Shown one piece after another: positions 16,392 through 23,795 of a DNA stretch of 64,000 nucleotides. How positions within the stretch are numbered: the stretch's first letter is position 1; each line of letters opens with the position of its first letter. The stretch is from Aeropyrum camini SY1 = JCM 12091 (GTDB lineage: Archaea; Thermoproteota; Thermoprotei_A; Sulfolobales; Acidilobaceae), in assembly GCF_000591035.1 (NCBI RefSeq), contig NC_022521.1:1302001-1366000 (forward strand), in the 5' to 3' direction. The notes under the pieces are model-generated. The model made no database searches. It was not told the DNA's origin and saw only the letters and a list, made by a program, of their open reading frames with translations. The translations under genes and the position numbers were made by a program.

Positions 16392-17420
16392 TTAGAAGCC
16401 GCCGAAGATACTGTCGAGTCCGCTGAGCTCCTGGTCTTCCTCCTTCTTCTCCTCTTCCTCCTCTTTCTTCTCCTCCTCGGCCTTCTCTTCTGCTGCTGGT
16501 GCTGCCGCCGGGGCGGCCGTTTCTATTCCCAGCTCTCCCGCCTTGTCGCCCAGGAGAGCCACGACTGCCGCCTCCTCGGCTATAGCCTTTCTGACAACAT
16601 CCTCTACAGTGCCGGGCGCTATAAACCCTGTCTCCGCCGCCACCGCGGAGGCAGCAAGCGCCGCCTTCACTATGGCTGCCTCGACGGCTTCAGGCACTGG
16701 GATGTAGACTATCTCCGCGGCTAGGCCTAGGGCCTCCTTCGCTGTCTCCAGGATATCGCTTCTGAGAGCATCTATGTCCGGCCTCAGGAGCTCCTCGGTT
16801 ATAAGCACGCCCCCGTCTAACGCGAACTTGACCCTAACCCCCTTCTCAATAGGCCTTATCCCAAGCGCCATAAGGAGCCCGGCCAGGTCCTCGCTTATTG
16901 TGTCGCCCGGCTTCGCCACGACAGTCTCCTTGGCTATGTAGATCTTACCACCCCTCACCTGGTATTGGATGCGCAGCTTCCCGAAGACGCTCAGTATAGG
17001 GCCGGGAGTGAGGTTTGTCATCCCCTCTGGTATCCTGATCTCCGACTCAGCCTTATCCCCAGGCTTGACGGGCATGGCAACCTTCTCCTTCTCCACCTCC
17101 TTAACGATCTTGAAGGGGTTACCGTCTGCGAAGACAAGGAGCATCTGACCCCTGACTAGATCGTCCAAGAGATTCTCGTCAAGCTCGACGCCAGCCGACT
17201 TCATAGCCCTGAGTATAATCCTCTTCTTAGCCACCATCATAGGATACTTCTTCCAAAGCTTCTTCCTCACCCTCTGCACAACGAATGTCGGCGTGCCTGT
17301 GAGGTCTGCAAACAGCACAACCCTGTGCTTCCTGAAGAGGTCCTCAAGCTCCCTTAGCATTCGAGTCTTCCACTCGGGTATAGGCTTCTCCCTCTTATAC
17401 ATCTGCCCTACAAGGCTCAC
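16392..17420 (-). CDS. rplP0: Ribosomal protein L10/P0
   Basis: This is the stalk base protein that binds 23S rRNA and carries L12 dimers. Its 342 residues comprise an N-terminal rRNA-binding domain (LFADLTGTPTFVVQ near 37-50), the archaeal insertion domain, spine helices for L12 dimers (about 230-300), and a hinge and acidic tail ending in SGLDSIFGGF, nearly the same as the L12 tail. GTG 17420 has a GGGGTG site six bases upstream. It sits between L1 and L12 in the usual archaeal order. Confidence 0.97.
   Translation of the reverse strand: MSLVGQMYKREKPIPEWKTRMLRELEDLFRKHRVVLFADLTGTPTFVVQRVRKKLWKKYPMMVAKKRIILRAMKSAGVELDENLLDDLVRGQMLLVFADGNPFKIVKEVEKEKVAMPVKPGDKAESEIRIPEGMTNLTPGPILSVFGKLRIQYQVRGGKIYIAKETVVAKPGDTISEDLAGLLMALGIRPIEKGVRVKFALDGGVLITEELLRPDIDALRSDILETAKEALGLAAEIVYIPVPEAVEAAIVKAALAASAVAAETGFIAPGTVEDVVRKAIAEEAAVVALLGDKAGELGIETAAPAAAPAAEEKAEEEKKEEEEEKKEEDQELSGLDSIFGGF
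16435..16519. repeat. 85-bp perfect direct repeat, copy in L10
   Basis: This is the partner of 16043-16127, 392 bp away in the same orientation. Divergence begins sharply on both sides (Gly-Asp-rich versus Gln-Glu-rich tail ends), which marks the borders of the homogenised tract. Confidence 0.9.
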
Positions 17421-17434
17421 CGTTCACACCCCCC

Positions 17435-18088
17435 TCAACCTAGAGCGGGGACCTCGACAGGCGGCCCCATAGTCTTCTTCACGTAAACCCTTGCGATCTT
17501 ACCTCTACCAAGCCTGTTCTCTATAACCTGTATTACGGCGAGCGCGTTCTCAGCAAGCTCCTTAGGGCTCATATCCTCAGTACCAATCTTGGCCATAACC
17601 TGGGGCTGGTTCCTAATCCTAACCCACACGGCCGCTTTATACCTCTCTATCAAATCCTTTATGTTCGCGTTGGGCGGCACAGGCACGGGAGCCTTCCCCC
17701 TAGGCCCTAGTGCGGGGCCAAGTATCCTGCCTGCGAGGCCCATAAGATCGGCCCTTACAAGAACCCAGTAGCACCTCCGGGCCAGCTTCTTAATCTCCCT
17801 CTTATTCTGCGAGAGGTTCTGGAGATCCTGCCGGTTCAGGACCTCGACTCCCGCCTCCCTGGCCTGGAGCTCCATGTCTCCATGAGCAACGACGCACACT
17901 TTAGCCTCCTTGGGAGGCCTGTTTGGAAGGAAGACAGTCTCCCTTATCCTGGCCTGCGGGCTCTTCAAGTCTATATCCTTAAGCGCCACTATAATCTCCA
18001 CAGACTGCTTGAACCTCTTACCCCTACCCAGCTTCAGAGACTTGCTTATAGCCTCCTCGATGCTGGCGAACACTGCTTCCTGCGACAA
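17435..18088 (-). CDS. rpl1: Ribosomal protein L1
   Basis: This is the large-subunit L1 stalk protein, 217 residues from TTG 18088. It contains the family segments SVEIIVALKDIDLKSP near the N-terminus and GPALGPRGKAPVPVP in the middle. I chose TTG 18088 because GGGGGTG lies six bases upstream; an in-frame GTG at 18097 would overlap that site. Archaeal L1 often represses its own operon by binding the mRNA leader. I did not identify such a site here. Confidence 0.95.
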   Translation of the reverse strand: MSQEAVFASIEEAISKSLKLGRGKRFKQSVEIIVALKDIDLKSPQARIRETVFLPNRPPKEAKVCVVAHGDMELQAREAGVEVLNRQDLQNLSQNKREIKKLARRCYWVLVRADLMGLAGRILGPALGPRGKAPVPVPPNANIKDLIERYKAAVWVRIRNQPQVMAKIGTEDMSPKELAENALAVIQVIENRLGRGKIARVYVKKTMGPPVEVPALG

Positions 18089-18133
18089 GCACAACACCCC
18101 CTATTGGCCTAGAGCATCATAGGGGATATATTA

Positions 18134-18460
18134 TTAGCCTTCCGCCTCTTCCCACTTTCCCTCGTACTTGGCTAGGACCGCGTCGTAAACACCCTCATCT
18201 ACCTGCCTAGTCACCTCTTTGGCGTCTTTCCCATCTACAGTCACACCTATGCTTCTGGCCGAGCCGAGTATAGTCTTTACCGCAGCCTTCAGGGTTTTTG
18301 CCAGGAGGTCCGGCTTCTTCTCAATAGCTATCTCAACTATCTTCTCGAAAGGCAGATCCCCAATCTTCTGGTGGATGGGATCGCCGCTGGGCGCCTTAGC
18401 CCCCACAGCCTTGAGCAGCAGCTCGGTGGTCGAGGGCTTCACCTGGCTTCCCTTTACCAT
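18134..18460 (-). CDS. rpl11: Ribosomal protein L11, lacking the N-terminal domain
   Basis: The product is 108 residues and aligns only with the C-terminal rRNA-binding domain of archaeal L11. It begins at the linker ([18 protein letters not shown] matches TTSLLLKAINAQEPSGDP in Sulfolobus L11) and runs to the end ([10 protein letters not shown]). The usual first 60-70 residues, with the Pro/Gly-rich KPGPPLGP loop that faces translation factors, are absent. This is not a start-site error: a TAG closes the frame eight codons upstream of ATG, a GAGGGTG ribosome binding site precedes ATG 18460, and the Spt5 stop is only 82 bp away. A full-length copy elsewhere in the genome cannot be excluded. 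Confidence 0.9.
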   Translation of the reverse strand: MVKGSQVKPSTTELLLKAVGAKAPSGDPIHQKIGDLPFEKIVEIAIEKKPDLLAKTLKAAVKTILGSARSIGVTVDGKDAKEVTRQVDEGVYDAVLAKYEGKWEEAEG

Positions 18461-18542
18461 AATGCCTACACCCTCAGAGAGCTAGAGGAACGCAGGGTTA
18501 AATTCGTAAAGAAGAGGGGGAGCCTGCTGGGGGCTGTGTGTG

Positions 18543-19007
18543 CTACTCCTCCAGGGGTCTGACCTCGTCGATTGGTATGGTGGCTGTAGCTCTGAAGAGG
18601 GGCTCTAGTAGGGATACTGTGACCTGGCCTTTAGCCTGGTTTACGTCTATAACCTTGGCCTTCATACCTTTGAACGCGCCCGCCACTATCTCGACGACCT
18701 GGCCGGGCTTCAAGGCCGGTATCTCTACCTCAGGCTTGACAAGTTTCATAACCTCCTCGAATTTGAGTATGAGTGGCCGCCTCCGCTTCACATGCCTTAG
18801 CCCCCTCGTGGCGTCGTACACGTCCCCGGGGTCGTGTGCCTCTAGTATTACGTAGCCCTTTATCCTGGGGGGTACTATTATGCTCCTTATGTCCAGGCCT
18901 AGTGCTCTAACTCTCTCGGCTATTATGGTTGCAACATTAACCTCAGCACCGCTAGTTACAAGTATGGCGTAGAACCTCGCGTCAGCCTCTCCGTCCAAAG
19001 GCCTCAC
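18543..19007 (-). CDS. spt5: Transcription elongation factor Spt5 (NusG)
   Basis: This is a transcription processivity factor that clamps RNA polymerase. It is 154 residues, with an NGN domain (about 10-90, containing RIKGYVILEA) and a KOW domain (PGQVVEIVAGAFKGMKAKV, about 100-118). The GTG start overlaps the secE stop by four bases (GTGA), so the two are translationally coupled. This is the standard archaeal partner order. Confidence 0.95.
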   Translation of the reverse strand: MRPLDGEADARFYAILVTSGAEVNVATIIAERVRALGLDIRSIIVPPRIKGYVILEAHDPGDVYDATRGLRHVKRRRPLILKFEEVMKLVKPEVEIPALKPGQVVEIVAGAFKGMKAKVIDVNQAKGQVTVSLLEPLFRATATIPIDEVRPLEE

Positions 19008-19186
19008 CCGGAAGTTAATATTATGTAGCCTATGTGTATCAAGTAGCCTATACCGCCCACTAGTGTGAACCCCAGCAAGTTCAGCTTGAGGAGCAGCGAG
19101 TACTCCTCGTCGTCAGGCTTCCTGGCTAGGGTTAGTATACGGCGCCAGGCGACTATGTACTCCCTGGCTGTATCGACTATACCCAA
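19004..19186 (-). CDS. secE: Preprotein translocase subunit SecE (Sec61 gamma)
   Basis: This is the small single-span subunit that stabilises the SecY channel. Its 60 residues comprise an amphipathic N-terminal helix (EYIVAWRRILTLARKP), then KLNLLGFTLVGGIGYLIHI as the membrane helix. Length, pattern and position directly before Spt5 are all typical of archaeal SecE. Confidence 0.93.
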   Translation of the reverse strand: MGIVDTAREYIVAWRRILTLARKPDDEEYSLLLKLNLLGFTLVGGIGYLIHIGYIILTSG

Positions 19187-19209
19187 TCTCCTGCTGCACC
19201 CCCCTTAGC

Positions 19210-19734
19210 CTAGGATTTTCTGAGCCTACTAAGCTTAATAGCCTCCTCAAGGGTTTTCCTCATATTCCTCCAGTGAGCCCCCTCCCAATACACTTTTCCG
19301 CAGCGTGTGCAGACGTAGAACTTGTCGACGACGCTATAGGTAGCCTCGGGGACCCTATCTCTAACGGCCTCCTTGTCCACGGGCTTGAGTTCTCCGTTGC
19401 ATAGGGGACACCTGCTCCTCCCAGGGTCGAGGGTAAGATCCACTCTGGCCTTAGCCGCAAGCTCTGCAAGCCTCTCCTGGGTTGAAAGGGATTCTATGTA
19501 TATGGATTTCAAGCCCATCTTTCTAGCCTTGCTGTGCAGCCATCTATCCCTAGTTACTATTATCCTCCCGGAACTCTTGGCTATCCTAAGTATCTGCCAG
19601 TCTGAGTATGTTCTTGAGTATAGGGTGTCATAACCCATCAGCCTAAGCCATTTAGCCAGGCTACCCAGCATAGAGTCTACTATAAACCTCGCCCCTCTAC
19701 CTCTCCTCTCCTCTTCCTCCTCCACAGGTCTCAC
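19210..19734 (-). CDS. Mut7-C RNase domain protein with zinc ribbon
   Basis: This is a 174-residue PIN-fold protein of the Mut7-C (DUF82) type. The family opening RFIVDSMLGSLAKWLRLMGY (about 16-35) is followed by IIVTRDRWL with acidic and basic active-site residues (about 58-66). A C-terminal zinc ribbon has CPLC (about 118-121) and CTRC (about 147-150). It is expected to be a ribonuclease or RNA-binding protein, but its substrate is unknown. It lies 23 bp upstream of secE and may head that transcript. The glutamate-rich N-terminal stretch may partly be upstream of the true start. Confidence 0.85.
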   Translation of the reverse strand: MRPVEEEEERRGRGARFIVDSMLGSLAKWLRLMGYDTLYSRTYSDWQILRIAKSSGRIIVTRDRWLHSKARKMGLKSIYIESLSTQERLAELAAKARVDLTLDPGRSRCPLCNGELKPVDKEAVRDRVPEATYSVVDKFYVCTRCGKVYWEGAHWRNMRKTLEEAIKLSRLRKS

Positions 19735-19835
19735 CGCCGAGACTCGGCGCCTCTAACCTACCGCCAGCACGTCTCAAGCCTGCTGATGTAGGGTAGCCGT
19801 CTTGCAGCTTCTATCGGTGGCCCTGGGGTGGGTAG

Positions 19836-20672
19836 CTACTTTCTCGCTAGGAGGAAGTTAACGAGCTCGATACCGCTGATAAAGCCCACGGGCTTCTCAT
19901 TATCAACAACTATAACAGCCCTATACCTCTTCTCCAACATCTTCTCGGCTGCTTCCGCCAGGCTTGCATCAGGCGTCACTACAGGCGGCCTCATCCTGAT
20001 TGCGTCAGCGACTATGACGTACTTCAGCGGGGTATGCCTCCTGGGCTCCCCCCTCGCTAGGTTGTAGAAGCTCTTTATCACGGCAAGCAGCTCGTCCAGA
20101 CCTACCACTCCTATGAAGCGGCCCTCATCCATAACCGGTATAACGCTAATATCATACTCGTAGAGCAGCTGTCTAACGTGGAGGATCCTTGTCTGCAGGT
20201 TCACGCTCACAAGGAACGTCCTCATGACATCCCTGACACTGGCATCCTGGGAGACCTCTAGGTCCTTAACAAGTTTTGCCAGCTCAAACCTAGTTATACC
20301 ACCCTCCACCGACCCCTGGCTATCAACCACTGGGATGCTGGTGAACATCCCGTTAGCCATTATTTCAAGCGCTCTCGACAGCTCCTCACCCGCCTGGACA
20401 TACTTTACTGGCTCGTTCATGAAGCTGCTGCCGTGAAGCCCCCCAATATAGGCTTGCTTCGTCCTAACAGTTGCAATCTTATCCAGCACATCCCGGAACG
20501 TGAGAACGCCCCTTATGGCATTACCCTCTGTAAGGAAGGCTCTATCAACCTTAGCCTTCTCTATAGCCTTCAGTATCTCGGCGAGGGAGAAGTCCTTGTC
20601 TAGCACGGGAACCTCTTTCCCAGCAGCCTCTTCCACGGGACTGGATAGCAGTTGCGAGACACCCCTGGCCAT
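19836..20672 (-). CDS. Four-CBS-domain protein
   Basis: The product is 278 residues from ATG 20672 and consists almost entirely of two CBS pairs. Each CBS repeat shows the usual pattern of a hydrophobic strand followed by G-(V/L)-(V/L/I)-T/D and a helix (for example IRGVLTFRDVLDKI, IPVVDSQGSVEGG, IPVMDEGRFIGVVGLDEL, AVIVVDNEKPVGFISGIEL). CBS pairs sense adenine nucleotides or SAM. With no effector domain it may act as a free regulator. A frame extended to 20927 crosses the divergent DUF72 gene and is rejected. Confidence 0.85.
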   Translation of the reverse strand: MARGVSQLLSSPVEEAAGKEVPVLDKDFSLAEILKAIEKAKVDRAFLTEGNAIRGVLTFRDVLDKIATVRTKQAYIGGLHGSSFMNEPVKYVQAGEELSRALEIMANGMFTSIPVVDSQGSVEGGITRFELAKLVKDLEVSQDASVRDVMRTFLVSVNLQTRILHVRQLLYEYDISVIPVMDEGRFIGVVGLDELLAVIKSFYNLARGEPRRHTPLKYVIVADAIRMRPPVVTPDASLAEAAEKMLEKRYRAVIVVDNEKPVGFISGIELVNFLLARK

Positions 20673-20708
20673 AGTCCAACCCCCTTTAATAGACTCAAGA
20701 CTCCGGGG

Positions 20709-20716
20709 AAATATAG
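20709..20716 (+). promoter_or_regulatory. TATA box of the DUF72 gene
   Basis: AAATATAG lies about 28 nt upstream of the TTG at 20742, giving a near-leaderless transcript. It excludes the longer reading frame starting at 20652. Confidence 0.5.
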
Positions 20717-20741
20717 TTCGAAGCCCGGGAGGGGCAGCTTC

Positions 20742-21494
20742 TTGCGTGTAGTGGTGGGAACCTGCGGCTTCCAGAGGGGGAGGAGAATCCATTACAGGCT
20801 TCTCGACGCAGTGGAGGTGCAGCAGACATTCTACGACCCGCCTCCCAAGAGCCAGCTGGAAAGCTGGAGGAGGGAGGCGCCGGAGAATTTCGAGTTCACA
20901 GTTAAGGCTTGGATGCTTGTCACGCATGGTTACAACCTCCGGTTGTGGAGGAGGCTGAAGAGGGAGGTCGTGGGGGATAGAAGTGCGTACGGCGGCTTCA
21001 AGCTCACCAGGGAGAATCTCTGGGCGTGGAGCGTAACCCTAGAGTCAGCCTCAGCCCTCAAGGCTAGGATTATCGTCGTCCAGACGCCCGCTACATTTAG
21101 AGCCTCGGAAGACAATTCGGAAAGGGTGGTAGAGTTCTTCAATAATGTGGAGAGAGGAGGCTTCACTATAGCGTGGGAGCCCAGGGGAACCTGGTGGAAT
21201 AACCGGGATCTCCTAGAGGAAACTGCTAGGAAGGCTGGCCTCATAATAGCCGGGGACGTTCTGAGGGAGAGGCTACCGCCTCGAGGACAGGAGATAGTGT
21301 ATGCGAGGCTCCACGGGCTGGGTGGTGCCGAGGTGAACTATAGGTATAAGTATACGGACAGCGACTTGGAGATGCTAGCGTCAATAATATGTGGTGGCGG
21401 GTGGAGGGAGGCGTACGTAATGTTTAACAACATACACTCCTTCGACGACGCTCTAAGGTTTAAACAGAGGCTGGGAGGCTGGTGCGGGAGCTAG
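20742..21494 (+). CDS. DUF72 (YecE-like) protein
   Basis: This is a TIM-barrel protein of unknown function, 250 residues from TTG 20742. It carries family hallmarks: the opening VVVGTCGFQ, then VEVQQTFYDPP (about 25-35), FEFTVKAWMLVTHG (about 50-63), AWEPRGTWWN (about 145-154) and the near-terminal YVMFNNIHSFDDA. The family has been linked to Fe-S or metal handling and is widespread in archaea, but no reaction is established. It is divergent from the CBS gene. Confidence 0.88.
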   Translation: MRVVVGTCGFQRGRRIHYRLLDAVEVQQTFYDPPPKSQLESWRREAPENFEFTVKAWMLVTHGYNLRLWRRLKREVVGDRSAYGGFKLTRENLWAWSVTLESASALKARIIVVQTPATFRASEDNSERVVEFFNNVERGGFTIAWEPRGTWWNNRDLLEETARKAGLIIAGDVLRERLPPRGQEIVYARLHGLGGAEVNYRYKYTDSDLEMLASIICGGGWREAYVMFNNIHSFDDALRFKQRLGGWCGS

Positions 21495-21700
21495 GCTAAC
21501 GGGCTAAGCGTTATCACCACAATTTATCCAATAGGGTATACTGGCCTCAACCGATGAACCGCGGCATCCGCGGCGGGCTACAAGCCCTGGGAGGAGCCCG
21601 TTGGGGTAGGCCGCGGCGAGGGATGATGGCTTCAGCGCTTACACCCTATAAGTGCCGCGATGCCGACCAGCATGACGGTGGACGGGGTGTTGAGGTTACC

Positions 21701-21958
21701 ATGCCCAGGGGTGTGTTGAGGTGGCTGGCCTGTAGCATGTGTGGGAGGAGCCCCGCAGCCTACGAGTGTGGAGACCATCCTATCTGTGGTCACTGCTTCA
21801 ACCTACTAGGTGCATACATGGGATGCGGCGGCGGAAGGGCCAGGCATAGGAGGACGGATGTTGACGTGGAGTTGCTTGAATCCGTTAGAAGGGCAAAACC
21901 GGGCGGGGGGCCTGGAGGCGGCAAGCTCTCTAGGAGGATTAGGAAAGAGACCCCGTAA
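21701..21958 (+). CDS. Small Cys-rich zinc-binding protein
   Basis: This unrecognised protein has 85 residues from ATG 21701, which follows GGTGTTGAGG. A compact zinc site, CSMCGRSPAAYECGDHPIC followed by GHC, gives C-x2-C, C-x5-C and C-x2-C style spacing, resembling treble-clef or RING-like knuckles. The tail is basic and Gly-rich (GGGPGGGKLSRRIRK), which suggests nucleic-acid binding. The frame is open up to 21554, but that extension is low in complexity and lacks a ribosome binding site. It converges on the PCNA gene with a 9-nt gap. Confidence 0.6.
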   Translation: MPRGVLRWLACSMCGRSPAAYECGDHPICGHCFNLLGAYMGCGGGRARHRRTDVDVELLESVRRAKPGGGPGGGKLSRRIRKETP

Positions 21959-21967
21959 TGCTACCCC

Positions 21968-22723
21968 CTAGCCAGCTAGGCTGGGCGCCATATAAAGTTC
22001 CATCTTCTCACCGTTTGGGAATGTGTACTCTATTTTCATCGGGTAGTCGCTTGCGAACGATACTTTAACGCTTTCGGCGGCCCCCACGGGCTTTGTGGCT
22101 ATCTCCAGGACCTGCCTAGAGTATATCGACTTAGCGTTCTCCTCAACCTCCAGGCTGAGAAGCACATCGCCGGGCTTCATAACCCACTCGTACTCCTTCT
22201 CCTCGGCCTGGCTCCTAACGACTACCTGCCCCTCGCTGGCCTCGAACTCGGCGAAGTCGCCTACGACCTTGACATCCTGGATCATTGCTTTAAGGTCGTC
22301 AGTTAGAATGGTGAAGGACACCGTGGGCTCGAGCTTGAGCCTCCTCATCTCCTCCGCACCAACGGAGGTGGCGGGAACCAGGAACTTCCGGGAGAACCCC
22401 AGCTTCCTGTCTCTCAACTCCACTTCAAGAGCCTGCTCCTCCGCATTCCACTGGAAAACAATGTCATCGTTTCTCGTGGCCCTCCTCGATATCTTATTCA
22501 GCTCGTCCGTCCTCAAAACTACCCTCATCTCCTCCTCAACCATGTACTCGTCGAAGCTAAGCGAAGGCATCTCCAGTATAGCCAGGCTAGTCTTATCGGG
22601 GCTCATTATCCACGCTCTCAAACCGTCAAGAGAGAACTCGAAGACGCCCTCATCGTTTATCTTAGCCAGGGTCTGGGCAATATACTTGAACTTAGTCGAT
22701 GCAGTGTAAACCAGCCTGAACAA
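21968..22723 (-). CDS. pcn: PCNA sliding clamp
   Basis: This is the replication clamp that holds polymerase, FEN1 and ligase on DNA. From TTG 22723 it is 251 residues, beginning [19 protein letters not shown] as expected for the family. GGGGGTG lies seven bases upstream and decides the start over in-frame GTG 22729 and the frame opening at 22756. The interdomain connector and C-terminal segment ([19 protein letters not shown]) are intact. Aeropyrum carries several PCNA paralogues that form mixed rings. This is one of them; which one I cannot say. Confidence 0.95.
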   Translation of the reverse strand: MFRLVYTASTKFKYIAQTLAKINDEGVFEFSLDGLRAWIMSPDKTSLAILEMPSLSFDEYMVEEEMRVVLRTDELNKISRRATRNDDIVFQWNAEEQALEVELRDRKLGFSRKFLVPATSVGAEEMRRLKLEPTVSFTILTDDLKAMIQDVKVVGDFAEFEASEGQVVVRSQAEEKEYEWVMKPGDVLLSLEVEENAKSIYSRQVLEIATKPVGAAESVKVSFASDYPMKIEYTFPNGEKMELYMAPSLAG

Positions 22724-22797
22724 CCACACACACCCCCGAGAGGCGCTATCCAACACGCCCCCAGCATATCCAATAGTGTAGGGTGGATTAGCTAGGA

Positions 22798-22833
22798 TAT
22801 ATAACGTGGATATCTCGATCTAATGAGGGGGTG
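22798..22833 (+). promoter_or_regulatory. TATA box and ribosome binding site of the 22840 gene
   Basis: TATATAA at 22798-22804 and GAGGGGGTG at 22825-22833 place transcription start close to the ribosome binding site. Together they favour ATG 22840 over GTG 22831, which lies inside the ribosome binding site. Confidence 0.55.
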
Positions 22834-22839
22834 CGGAAT

Positions 22840-23235
22840 ATGCCGGAGAAGGGTGTGGTGGAGATAGTCGTCGACCTGGGGAAGTATAAGTATATCGAGC
22901 TCGAGGCTTCCGAGGCTGAGAGGCTTCTCAAAGAGGTTACTCGGAGGCTGGGGTTCGAGTCGCAGGACGCCAGCGAGACCTACAGGATAATCAGGAATTT
23001 CGACGCGTTCTACGATATGGCGAAGAAGAAGTTCAAAGACTATATAGTGCCCTCAAAGAGCATGAACGATATGATACTGGGCAAAGTTATAGTAGACAAG
23101 GTAAAGCTGGTTAAGGAGGGCGACAAGAGGATAGTCGGCATACACTTTGACAGGAGGATAAACGAGGAGACTCTTGCAGAGATACTCAGAAGCATGGGAT
23201 ACGAGGTCGCGATAAAGAGGCTGGAGATAGCTTAG
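22840..23235 (+). CDS. Conserved-looking protein of unknown function
   Basis: The product is 131 residues, soluble, mixed alpha/beta. It starts with a beta strand (VVEIVVDLGKYKYIELEA), has a central helical region with basic patches (YDMAKKKFKDYIVPSKS) and ends in a strand-helix-strand (RIVGIHFDRRINEETLAEIL). I do not recognise the family. It is divergent from PCNA and has a strong promoter and ribosome binding site, so it is probably well expressed. The last 15 bp of the gene recur 56 bp downstream at 23274-23288. Confidence 0.7.
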   Translation: MPEKGVVEIVVDLGKYKYIELEASEAERLLKEVTRRLGFESQDASETYRIIRNFDAFYDMAKKKFKDYIVPSKSMNDMILGKVIVDKVKLVKEGDKRIVGIHFDRRINEETLAEILRSMGYEVAIKRLEIA

Positions 23236-23358
23236 GGCACCCCTGATTTCCTGGGCCCCCTGGGATCGCCCTCAGGCTGGAGATAGCTAGATGTATTTGC
23301 ACGTCGGGTAACCGCTAAGCCTCAAACTATAGATAAGGATAAGGTATGGATATGGGGT

Positions 23359-23793
23359 CTATTTTGAAGAAGCTTTTTTGGATTTACTCTTGCTCTTCGA
23401 CTTTCCGCTGGAGCTCTTCTTAGTCTTAGCCTTGGTTTTCTTTGCAGCAGCCTTCTTCTCCTTCTTCTTGGCCTTAGTTTTCGATCTTTTCTTAACGGGC
23501 TTTCTAGTCTGCGCCAGGACCTCTTCAATACCTTCTGTGGATAGGTAGGCTAGGGCCTCGCTTACAGTAGTGTCGCCTTTAGCGACTGCTTCTAGCGTGT
23601 CAGCTACTTTCAGCATAACATCTATGAGTTCTGGCTTTGTTATGTCGAAGATATATGCAACCTCATCCTCAGCCTCCTCCTCCACGGCTTCCTCTGCGGC
23701 AGCCTCCTCTGTCACCAGCTCGAGACTCCCCGGCTCTTCCTCGGCTACGACTTCCTCCTCCCTCTCAACATCTTCCGACAATAGGAGCTGCAC
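23359..23793 (-). CDS. rpo13: Candidate RNA polymerase subunit Rpo13
   Basis: The product is 144 residues in three parts: an acidic N-terminus (residues about 8-45, mostly E/A), a middle helical unit (residues about 48-85: DITKPELIDVMLKVADTLEA, then VAKGDTTVSEALAYL) and a long Lys/Ala/Ser tail. This is the architecture of Sulfolobus Rpo13, whose core reads LSIQDIELLMRN then LLNGKITLEEAKKLF; the G-x-x-T-x-x-E-A turn and the helix spacing match. Rpo13 is a crenarchaeal polymerase subunit with a DNA-binding basic tail. The alternative is an unrelated low-complexity protein. GTG 23793 starts 2 nt behind the upstream stop. Confidence 0.5.
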   Translation of the reverse strand: MQLLLSEDVEREEEVVAEEEPGSLELVTEEAAAEEAVEEEAEDEVAYIFDITKPELIDVMLKVADTLEAVAKGDTTVSEALAYLSTEGIEEVLAQTRKPVKKRSKTKAKKKEKKAAAKKTKAKTKKSSSGKSKSKSKSKKASSK

Positions 23794-23795
23794 CC

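Noticed and set aside
16041-16520. CRISPR-like or tandem repeat array
   Set aside because: The repeated pyrimidine-rich DNA is the coding sequence for Lys/Glu-rich tails of L10 and L12; there are only two copies and no spacers.
22095-22709. 204-residue plus-strand frame inside the PCNA gene
   Set aside because: Low-complexity shadow of PCNA; no ribosome binding site.
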